39,246 nucleotides of DNA from CAYNFR01 sp964396595 (GTDB lineage Bacteria; Bacteroidota; Bacteroidia; Chitinophagales; Saprospiraceae), in contig CAYNFR010000030.1 in the NCBI GenBank assembly GCA_964396595.1, positions 1 to 39,246 of the forward strand, written 5' to 3'. Numbering within the stretch: the first letter of the stretch is position 1; every line of letters begins with the position of its first letter. The notes under the pieces are model-generated. The model did not search any database. It worked only from the letters and a program-made list of their open reading frames with translations, and was not told where the DNA came from. The position numbers were made by a program, and so were the translations under genes. This document shows positions 7,119 to 14,573 of the stretch, in pieces.

Positions 7119-9323
7119 TTAGTCTTTAAGCGGTAGAGCATCTGTAATTCCTTCGAGATCAAGGAAGAAAGCATATTCTAGTGCTGTCTCGCGATATCTT
7201 CTGAATCGACCTGAGGCGCCACCATGACCTGCTTCCATATTAGTTTTAAGTAGCAGTACATTATTATCCGTTTTTTTCTCTCTCAATCGTGCGACCCACT
7301 TAGCTGGCTCCCAATATTGTACTTGCGAGTCAAACAATCCGGTGGTGACCAGAATATTAGGATAAGCTTTGGCTACTATATTGTCATAAGGAGAATAGCT
7401 TAACATATAGTCATAGGAGTCCTTGTTTTTAGGATTGCCCCATTCGTCAAATTCATTAGTAGTCAACGGAATAGTTTCATCAAGCATCGTACTCACTACA
7501 TCCACAAAAGGTACTGCTGCGATAATACCATTAAATAGCTCCGGAGCCATATTGATTACGGCACCCATCAGAAGTCCTCCAGCGCTCCCTCCCAATCCGT
7601 ATAAATGTGCAGGACTTGTATAACTTCTGCTTATCAGATCTTTAGCACAGTCGATATAATCGTAAAAGGTATTTTTCTTATTAAACATCTTGCCGTCCTC
7701 GTACCATTGACGTCCCATCTCTTGACCACCGCGTATGTGCGCTATAGCATAGATAAAACCTCTATTCAGCAAACTCAGCCGCACACTGCTAAATGAAGGA
7801 TCCATTGATGCACCATAACTACCATAGGCGTACAATAGTAGTGGGGTAGAAGGTGACTTGTGTGTATTTTTGTGATAGACTATCGACACGGGCACTTCTA
7901 CACCGTCTCTAGCTTTGGCCATAATTCGTTCTACAATATAATCTTGCGGATTATGGCCTCCCACTACTTCTTGTTGCTTTTTAAGCTCGCGTGATCGATC
8001 GCTCATGTTGTAGTCAATAGTTGATTGAGGTGTAGCTAGACTTGCATAAGCGAAGCGTAGAATATTGGTATCAAACTCGGGATTGACAGAAGTGTATGCT
8101 ACATAAGCCGGTTCGTCAAATTCGAGATAGTGCTCATCTTTGGTCTTGTGATTGATGATTCTGATTTGTGTCAATCCCCCTGATCGTTCATTGACCACGA
8201 GGAAATCCTTAAAGATTTCGATTCCACTCAATAATACATCTTCTCTGTGCGGTATGACTTCCGTCCAGTTGGCCTTGGATGTATTTGATAGACTAGTCTC
8301 CATTAAGCGGAAATTGAGGGCATTCCAGTTAGTGACGATGTAAAACTTGTCATCATAATGATCAATACTATATTCTAGTTCTCTTTCTCTAGCTGTAAAC
8401 TGCGTGAACTTACCTGTTGGCTGGTCAGCAGGTAGAATCAAGAAATCATTGGATAGTGTACTCTGCATGGCGATCATGATGTATTTATCCGATTTTGATC
8501 GGTACACATACAGATAGTAAGAAGGATCTTTTTCGTGATGAATAAGCACATCTTTATCTTGCGTAGTGCTTAGTTTATGCCGCCATATTTTCTCAGAGAG
8601 AAGTGACACTTTATTTTTGGAGGTATAGAAATAGGTCGAATTATCTGACGCCCATGCACCGTCTCCCTGGGTGTTTTCTAAGACATCGGGTAGATCTTGC
8701 CCTGTTTCTAGATTCTTAAAACGCAGGGTGTAAATACGCCTACTTACATTGTCAGTCGAATAGGCCATTAATTTGTTGTCTGGGCTGATGTTAATGCCGC
8801 CTACGGCAAAGTACGCTTGGCCTTCGGCCAATTTATTTACATCTAGTAATATCTCTTCTGTTGCATCTAGACTTCCTTTTTTACGACAGTATATCTGGTA
8901 TTCTTGTCCTTCTACGAACTTCGTATAATACCAATAGCCATTTTTAAAGTAGGGTACTGATTCATCGGTCTGCTTAATTCTACCGACGATCTCTTCGTAT
9001 AATTTTTCTTGAAATCCGGTCGTATGTGCCATGACCGCGTCAGTGTACGCGTTTTCATCCTTCAGATAGTTAATGACTCGTTGCGTCTGTTCGTCTGGAT
9101 TTTCAGCCACCTTTTGCTCATCCGTTAGTCTCATCCAGAAATATGGGTCTATGCGCGTATCATCATGAATAGTCAGGATAGAATCGATTTTGTCCGCAGC
9201 AGGCGCGACATTTTGTAAGGAGGCTTGTTGTATCTGGCTCAATGGACGCTCTTTTTCAGTGTTACAAGAATTAAGGAGTGCAAAGATGACAATCGCAAGA
9301 CAGACAGCGTATTTTTTTGACAT
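7119..9323 (-). CDS. Oligopeptidase B-type prolyl oligopeptidase (S9A), lipoprotein
   Basis: A serine peptidase of family S9A, 734 aa, with a beta-propeller N-terminal half and an alpha/beta-hydrolase C-terminal half. The catalytic triad is S580 (GLGGSAGG), D665 (LFDSQVQYW) and H700 (EAGHGG); the spacings of 85 and 35 residues equal those of E. coli PtrB. A DPYFWMRL motif near the N-terminus is also typical of oligopeptidase B, which cleaves short peptides after basic residues. The signal peptide ends in a lipobox (LLNSC, C20), so the enzyme is exported and lipid-anchored, unlike cytoplasmic E. coli PtrB. I chose the ATG at 9323: an in-frame ATG at 9350 would lie inside a good -7 element and adds only an unneeded nine-residue extension before the signal peptide. 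Confidence 0.92.
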   Translation of the reverse strand: MSKKYAVCLAIVIFALLNSCNTEKERPLSQIQQASLQNVAPAADKIDSILTIHDDTRIDPYFWMRLTDEQKVAENPDEQTQRVINYLKDENAYTDAVMAHTTGFQEKLYEEIVGRIKQTDESVPYFKNGYWYYTKFVEGQEYQIYCRKKGSLDATEEILLDVNKLAEGQAYFAVGGINISPDNKLMAYSTDNVSRRIYTLRFKNLETGQDLPDVLENTQGDGAWASDNSTYFYTSKNKVSLLSEKIWRHKLSTTQDKDVLIHHEKDPSYYLYVYRSKSDKYIMIAMQSTLSNDFLILPADQPTGKFTQFTARERELEYSIDHYDDKFYIVTNWNALNFRLMETSLSNTSKANWTEVIPHREDVLLSGIEIFKDFLVVNERSGGLTQIRIINHKTKDEHYLEFDEPAYVAYTSVNPEFDTNILRFAYASLATPQSTIDYNMSDRSRELKKQQEVVGGHNPQDYIVERIMAKARDGVEVPVSIVYHKNTHKSPSTPLLLYAYGSYGASMDPSFSSVRLSLLNRGFIYAIAHIRGGQEMGRQWYEDGKMFNKKNTFYDYIDCAKDLISRSYTSPAHLYGLGGSAGGLLMGAVINMAPELFNGIIAAVPFVDVVSTMLDETIPLTTNEFDEWGNPKNKDSYDYMLSYSPYDNIVAKAYPNILVTTGLFDSQVQYWEPAKWVARLREKKTDNNVLLLKTNMEAGHGGASGRFRRYRETALEYAFFLDLEGITDALPLKD

Positions 9324-9347
9324 GACAATTGATAATTTTAAGAATGC

Positions 9348-9355
9348 CAAATGTA
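9348..9355 (-). promoter_or_regulatory. Candidate -7 element for the S9 peptidase gene
   Basis: On the minus strand this reads TACATTTG, an exact match to TAnnTTTG. The predicted transcript would start roughly 18 nt before the ATG at 9323. No convincing -33 TTTG is found at the expected distance. Confidence 0.38.
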
Positions 9356-9468
9356 CAACACTTGATTCACTTTGTCTCTCCTATGTAAGTCCTGCCTAGC
9401 AAACACAGACATGTTAACCCGACTTTCTCAGACCATAGCTGATGGGAGAAGATGTGCAGCCTTTTTGA

Positions 9469-11931
9469 TTAAAAATCCATTCCTTCCTGAGCGCCCATGC
9501 CTTCACCACCGTCTCTCCTTGTTTGGCGTTGTTTTTTCTGATTAATACGATAGTTAAAGGCTACATTAAATGAACGCGGTCGCCACTGAAATTCACTTTC
9601 TTGGTAGAATGTCTCACCGAATGTTACGCCGCGACGGATACGCGAGTTCAATAGATCACTAACACTGAAGGTGATTGTAGCATTTTTTTGCATGATATCA
9701 CGGCTAAATCCAATATCTATGGATCCGATTGATTTGCTCCGGCCTTGTGGAGTATCTCTCGGGGCTCTATAGTTGAAGCGCACTTGAAGGTCTGTATCTT
9801 TATCAAAGCTGACTCGTGCCGTACCTCGACCAAACCATGTGTAAGTATCTGCACTAAAATTATTATCCACATTTCGACCATCGATTCGAGAACGGAAGAA
9901 GTTCGCATTTCCGTCGAGTCGTAACCATTTGATACCACTATAGGTGACTGTAGCTTCTAGACCTAGATCTTTACCTGTGGCTAGGTTTTGAGGAATACGA
10001 TTTGTCGTTCCATCGGGAAAAAACTCCAGCACTCTTTGGATCACATCAGTCGAGTAGCGATAAAAAACGCCACCAGTAAGTGTTAGTGACTCAAAGTACT
10101 TGATATAATTTAACTCATACGAATCGGTAAATTCCGGATCGAGATTAGGATTTCCGGTGAACGTATTGCGACTATCACTAAAATTAAAAAACGGATTGAG
10201 ATCCCAGAAACGAGGTCTGCGGATACGCTGACTATAACTCACTTGGACAGCATTGCCTTCATTAAATTGATAGTTTAAGAAGACACTAGGGAACAAGTTG
10301 GTGTATCTGCGATCATTGACTTCATTGGTCTGTAATAATTCAGTGATTACTTGGGAATGTTCAAGACGTAATCCGACCTGATAGTTGAATTTACCGACTT
10401 TATTGCCGAATATGCTATAGGCCGCGTACACATTTTCTGTGTATTGGAAGTCATTAGACAAACCTACAAGATTATTCCATGTGCCATCATTTAGTTGCTC
10501 AACCAGATAGCTATTATCAATAAACCTTAGAGTACTCATAGCGCCCAGTTCAATTTTTCCGGTTTTAAGTACTGGTTTGTTATAGTCTAGTCTGAAGAGC
10601 CATTCGCCGTTGCGTCGATCATTCTGAGCGCGCTGAATGACATCAGCAATCGGCGAGCCTTGAATCACTGTTGCTACCTCTTTAAAGTCGGAGTGTTGAT
10701 CTTGGATATTATCCTGATATTGCACATTTAGCTCTAGGGTATGATTCCGTGAGCTGAACTCACGCTTATAATTTATGCTGTAATTCACATTTATTTGGCT
10801 TTCATCTTCATCATCTGTACGAAGGGTGGTGGCGACCAAATTACCAGGATAATCAGCTATATAGTCTCTATAATTGATGGCTGCGAAATTATCATTGAAT
10901 GATTTTCTCAGCAACATAGCTCCAGTGATAACTGTTTTATCATTGGGAATGTAGTCTATACCAAATCTGACATTGCCGGATAAGCTAGAGCGCAACCGAT
11001 CCGAGTTTTGATCTTGAAAAAAAGTCTGAGCGGATCGATCACTTCGCAAAAATGACTTACCGAACCCTGGGCTTTCGTTATGATTAACGCCTACATTGGC
11101 AAACCAATTTATTTTATCCTTGCGATAATTGATATTAGCACCGACACCATATTGTTGAGGATAGCCGGCATTCAGATCAAATGATCCATTGAAGCCTGAT
11201 CCCTTATCCTTTTTTAATATAATATTGATGATGCCGGCCATACCTTCTGCTTCGTAACGAGAGGATGGATTCGTGATTACTTCTATTTTTTCGATCAAGT
11301 TAGCCGGGATAGCTCTTAGACCGCTTAAATTGTCCGCATTGGCAAGTCCCGAGGGTCTTCCATCTATCAATATTCTCACGCCGGTGCTGCCGCGAAGACT
11401 TACAGCGCCATCAATATCGACCGTTACTGACGGTACATTATCTAGTATATCTTGGGCTGTCCCACCTCTATTGGCGAGGTCTTGTCCTACATTAAATACC
11501 CTTTTGTCCAGAGAGTATTGGGTCTCACTTCTCTGAGCGCGTATTTCTACATCTTCAAGTTCTATGCTCGCAGGACGCAATGAAATAACGCCGAGGTCGA
11601 TCACTCGTGTTCCATTTCTAATAGCATCGCGGTCAAATGGTACTGCTATCGTTCGTGAATCAAAGGATATAAACTCAGCGACAGCGTAAAATGCCCCCGG
11701 GCGCACTTTAATCTCAAAAGCACCTTCTAAATCTGTTATACTTCCGCTTACTAATGATGAATCTCTAAGTGAAAATAAAGACACAGTACCGAATTCCAAA
11801 GGACTTCCGGATAGTTCATCAACGAGTAAGCCTTTGATGGTGATTTCCGGCATTGTACCGCCTTGAGATTGAGCCAAGAGAGAAAAACTTGCGAAACAAA
11901 AAAGTGATGTCAAAAAATGGTAGGATCTCAT
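9469..11931 (-). CDS. TonB-dependent-receptor-like outer-membrane barrel protein
   Basis: An 820-aa outer-membrane protein. A signal peptide (cleavage near LLAQ) is followed by a carboxypeptidase-regulatory-like domain (about residues 30-120, beginning ITIKGLLVDELSGSPLEFG), a plug domain (QDILDNVPSVTVDIDGAVSLRG, RILIDGRPSG, then IEVITNPSSRYEAEGMAGIINI), and a C-terminal barrel of the outer-membrane beta-barrel 3 type. The plug motif IEVI-x-NPSSRYEAEG is typical of this Bacteroidota subgroup. The chain ends in a Gly/Met-rich tail ending MDF. No SusD partner or transport gene lies next to it, so it is not an evident SusCD polysaccharide locus and the substrate is unknown. A TonB-like gene diverges from it 166 bp away. 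Confidence 0.88.
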   Translation of the reverse strand: MRSYHFLTSLFCFASFSLLAQSQGGTMPEITIKGLLVDELSGSPLEFGTVSLFSLRDSSLVSGSITDLEGAFEIKVRPGAFYAVAEFISFDSRTIAVPFDRDAIRNGTRVIDLGVISLRPASIELEDVEIRAQRSETQYSLDKRVFNVGQDLANRGGTAQDILDNVPSVTVDIDGAVSLRGSTGVRILIDGRPSGLANADNLSGLRAIPANLIEKIEVITNPSSRYEAEGMAGIINIILKKDKGSGFNGSFDLNAGYPQQYGVGANINYRKDKINWFANVGVNHNESPGFGKSFLRSDRSAQTFFQDQNSDRLRSSLSGNVRFGIDYIPNDKTVITGAMLLRKSFNDNFAAINYRDYIADYPGNLVATTLRTDDEDESQINVNYSINYKREFSSRNHTLELNVQYQDNIQDQHSDFKEVATVIQGSPIADVIQRAQNDRRNGEWLFRLDYNKPVLKTGKIELGAMSTLRFIDNSYLVEQLNDGTWNNLVGLSNDFQYTENVYAAYSIFGNKVGKFNYQVGLRLEHSQVITELLQTNEVNDRRYTNLFPSVFLNYQFNEGNAVQVSYSQRIRRPRFWDLNPFFNFSDSRNTFTGNPNLDPEFTDSYELNYIKYFESLTLTGGVFYRYSTDVIQRVLEFFPDGTTNRIPQNLATGKDLGLEATVTYSGIKWLRLDGNANFFRSRIDGRNVDNNFSADTYTWFGRGTARVSFDKDTDLQVRFNYRAPRDTPQGRSKSIGSIDIGFSRDIMQKNATITFSVSDLLNSRIRRGVTFGETFYQESEFQWRPRSFNVAFNYRINQKKQRQTRRDGGEGMGAQEGMDF

Positions 11932-12051
11932 ATATGTAATTGCCCTTATAAGACATAGTAAAGGGAAGAAGGTTTAATGAGCAATGTAAATATTCGTTTA
12001 AAACTGTGTGGCGAATCAAGAATAAGCTTTCCTTAAAGAACAAAACGGCAT

Positions 12052-12059
12052 CATTTTTG
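12052..12059 (+). promoter_or_regulatory. Weak candidate -7 element for the TonB-like gene
   Basis: CATTTTTG matches TAnnTTTG at seven of eight positions and lies 38 nt before the ATG at 12098. No clear -33 element is present. Confidence 0.22.
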
Positions 12060-12097
12060 ACTCACTTGGTGCATAGCGAAAAGCCCATTGATCGGCC

Positions 12098-12880
12098 ATG
12101 AAGAATTACTGCTACAGTATAGGACTGCATATTATCATTTTACTATTGTTGTTTCTTGTTCCATTGACATCAACAGTGAAAGTGTTAAATGAAGAAAAGG
12201 TCATTATTCTGGAATTTTCTCAACAAGCCGAGCTTATATCGCTCTCGCCCCTGAATACTGCAAAAACAAATCAAAGCACCCAGAAACCTGTAAATCAGGG
12301 AGAAACAAAAGCAAGCGAACGGAAACCAACTACTTCAGAAGCGCGGCAGACATCCCAAAAACCGCTTGCCAAAGCTTCTGCTACCAGCCGCTTGGTACAA
12401 GAGGTGAGTGAGGTGCAGGCTAAGCCTGCACACCTCGCTACTTCAGATGGACAGTCGAGCGATGATAACACAGAAAAAGAGCTTGCTGACAAAAAATCAA
12501 TGTTCAAGTCCTTATTCTCTAATATTCATGACACCCCTGCCAGCGAGGCTACAGAAACGAAGGACAAATCGGGCAATGGTAGCAATATCTCGTCTCAATC
12601 CACAACATCTGGTGTAACGGGCAATGCCATCGGAAATCGAAGAGTCCTGTTTACGCCGACTATTAAAGATGACAGTCAGAAAAAAGGAAAGGTTGCTGTA
12701 AAGATTTGTGTCAATGCTGATGGCAAAGTCATCAGCACAGAATATACACAGTCAGGTAGTACGACCAGCGATGTATATCTGGTCAAACTTGCGCTAGAAG
12801 GTGCTGCTAAGTATATCTTTTCTCCCTCTGACAACGCCAAAGAATGTGGCAAAGTGGTGGTTGATTTTCAGCTGAGGTAA
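12098..12880 (+). CDS. TonB-like energy transducer
   Basis: A 260-aa inner-membrane protein: one N-terminal transmembrane segment (about residues 8-24), a long low-complexity periplasmic linker rich in Ser, Thr, Lys and Gln (about 45-175), and a C-terminal domain (about 180-260) resembling the TonB C-terminus, with KGKVAVKICVNADGKVISTEY and a final VVVDFQLR strand. TonB passes proton-motive force from ExbBD to outer-membrane receptors. The linker is not strongly proline-rich as in classical TonB, so a TonB-family protein of unknown partner is the careful reading. No exbB or exbD is adjacent, although in many Bacteroidota a similar protein ends an exbB-exbD operon. The neighbouring divergent barrel gene is a natural candidate partner. 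Confidence 0.78.
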   Translation: MKNYCYSIGLHIIILLLLFLVPLTSTVKVLNEEKVIILEFSQQAELISLSPLNTAKTNQSTQKPVNQGETKASERKPTTSEARQTSQKPLAKASATSRLVQEVSEVQAKPAHLATSDGQSSDDNTEKELADKKSMFKSLFSNIHDTPASEATETKDKSGNGSNISSQSTTSGVTGNAIGNRRVLFTPTIKDDSQKKGKVAVKICVNADGKVISTEYTQSGSTTSDVYLVKLALEGAAKYIFSPSDNAKECGKVVVDFQLR

Positions 12881-13002
12881 ATAGTTGTAGAACGCGATAT
12901 GCCGTCAGGCTGTCAGATCAGCACATCCATAATTAACAAGAAGGTAGGGCATTTTTTTTGCCCTCAGATAGCGCAGATAATCGCAGAAATAGATAAGTCG
13001 AG

Positions 13003-13034
13003 CTGAATCCTTATAATTAATTATAAGGATTCAG
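13003..13034. repeat. 32-bp perfect palindrome
   Basis: The 16-nt half CTGAATCCTTATAATT is followed at once by its exact reverse complement, with no spacer. It lies 122 bp after the tonB-like stop codon, in an AT-rich convergent intergenic region. Possible roles are a bidirectional terminator stem, a dimer-protein binding site or a remnant of a small repeat element. Confidence 0.75.
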
Positions 13035-13231
13035 TTGCGATCAATTTTCGCTAAAAAATGCCCATTTCTTAGTATCCTGCCGTTCTTTTTTTATCAATAG
13101 CTCTGCTATTCACTCAAAAAAGAGCTTGTCTAATAAAAGAATTGACTGATTTTTTGACCTGAAAGCATCTGGCTCATTAGGCACAATTAATGTATATAAT
13201 AGCTCGTCGAGAGAAATAGCTGAACACTTCT

Positions 13232-13267
13232 AAAAAAAAAGAGCCATACCTTTAACAGTATGACTCT
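13232..13267 (-). terminator. Rho-independent terminator of the cysteine-rich anchored-protein gene
   Basis: On the minus strand a 10-bp stem (AGAGTCATAC with GTATGGCTCT, including one G-U pair) closes an 8-nt loop and is followed directly by a run of nine T. It begins about 31 nt after the stop codon of the gene at 13299-14516. Confidence 0.85.
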
Positions 13268-13298
13268 TTATCTTTTTATACGAAGCGTAAAAGTTTAA

Positions 13299-14516
13299 CT
13301 AGCTTACTTTTCTTATCAAAAAATAACCCGCTCCTAGTATTGTCAAACCTAATATCAACATACCCAAGAATCCACTTGCAGGAATCGGTGTAGGTGTGGT
13401 ACCACAAGTTGTTGGTGCTGTGCATTCAGATGTAAAAGGAAACGCTACTAGTGGGTTTACAGATAAAAGAATATCCACTGTTACGCTGGGGGCTCTATAG
13501 AAATCAAAACTAAACGTACCATCCGGTCCAATCTGACCAAGCACGGTATCATCTGCTATGGGATTGCCATCCGCATCTGTAAAGGCCGTTGGATTGATAT
13601 TCTGTACAAGTCTGACATCCTGCCCCGGTGTCCCTAATACCGTTAATACATCATGAAATCGTAAAACTGTTCCATCCGGATTTAATACATTATCAGGATC
13701 ATCACAAGAGCATGGATCAGCCGCACATGGTGGTAGTACAATGTTATCGTGATTATTAAATCCTATGACTGTTTGCATAGTTGGATCACGTGTAAAAACT
13801 ATTTCTATTATACCGTCTCGATCATCATCTACGAAAGCTGCATTAGCACCGTAAATATCTTTTAGTTCTAATAAAAAGTTCTGTCCATTCGTTAAATCGC
13901 AGTTCTCCAAGTCACTAAGCGTTAATGACAATGGCAGCTCTGGCAGCTCTCTAATAGGAACGAAGATTAAGATAGATGTCTCTACATTTCCTGCTGCTGC
14001 ACAACTAGTAGGATTGATGACAAAGGATATATCACCTGTATAACACTCTGCCTCTTCTACACAACTAAAAGTGCCATTTTGTGCATCCGTGGTAGAATTT
14101 TCATCCGACAATCCTGGTGGACATCCGCAAGTGTAAGAAGATGAAACAGTAGCTTCCCCCTGATTATCTTCACACTTGCATGTTTGACTACTAGGATCCC
14201 AATATAAATCTTCTTCGCCGCAGCTAGCACATCCTGCGTCAGATGCACAATCAGGCACCATTACGCCATCAATACATACAGTTCCTTGTAGCGGGCCCGT
14301 AGAAGGGCACAAGGGATAACAGACGTCTCTGTAACAAGCAAAACCTGTTGCACAAGTACCATTTTGACATTGAGAATTAAATTTTAGCGTACTTGCCTTG
14401 GCCGTAGCAGGTGACCCACAGTTGATGACCATGATGGGGTTTGTCTTGCGCAATTGTGCATCGACAGTGTTGGCGGTTAAAAGACAGCCAACAAGAAGTA
14501 TAAGGAAATTTTTCAT
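13299..14516 (-). CDS. Secreted cysteine-rich protein with C-terminal membrane-anchor/sorting signal
   Basis: A 405-aa protein of unknown function. A signal peptide (cleavage near VDAQ) is followed by a cysteine-rich half (about residues 30-165) with CxxGxCxxGFxC, CxSCGEED and CxCxxGL-type patterns reminiscent of small disulfide-knotted or EGF-like modules. A less cysteine-rich beta-type region follows, then PCAADPCSCDDPDNV. The C-terminus has a proline-bearing spacer (TTPTPIPASGFLGM), a hydrophobic helix of about 20 residues and a short basic tail (RKVS). This layout resembles PEP-CTERM/IPTL-CTERM-like sorting tails, although the canonical motif is not fully present. It lies 57 bp downstream of the TPR-cyclase gene, possibly in one transcript, and has its own strong terminator. 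Confidence 0.75.
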   Translation of the reverse strand: MKNFLILLVGCLLTANTVDAQLRKTNPIMVINCGSPATAKASTLKFNSQCQNGTCATGFACYRDVCYPLCPSTGPLQGTVCIDGVMVPDCASDAGCASCGEEDLYWDPSSQTCKCEDNQGEATVSSSYTCGCPPGLSDENSTTDAQNGTFSCVEEAECYTGDISFVINPTSCAAAGNVETSILIFVPIRELPELPLSLTLSDLENCDLTNGQNFLLELKDIYGANAAFVDDDRDGIIEIVFTRDPTMQTVIGFNNHDNIVLPPCAADPCSCDDPDNVLNPDGTVLRFHDVLTVLGTPGQDVRLVQNINPTAFTDADGNPIADDTVLGQIGPDGTFSFDFYRAPSVTVDILLSVNPLVAFPFTSECTAPTTCGTTPTPIPASGFLGMLILGLTILGAGYFLIRKVS

Positions 14517-14573
14517 TTTTGGATTAATTGAGCTGTAAAGTTGTGAAGAAACTTTCGCAAGGCAAAGAAAAAA

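Larger units (their letters stand above)
12881..13298. other. Intergenic stretch between convergent genes with several hairpins
   Basis: These 418 bp contain no credible gene. They hold a hairpin with AGGGCA/TGCCCT arms around a T-run (12944-12963), a 32-bp perfect palindrome (13003-13034), a small AATAGC/GCTATT hairpin near 13095, and the terminator of the cysteine-rich gene (13232-13267). The first hairpin may help end tonB transcription, but it lacks a trailing T-tract. Confidence 0.6.
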
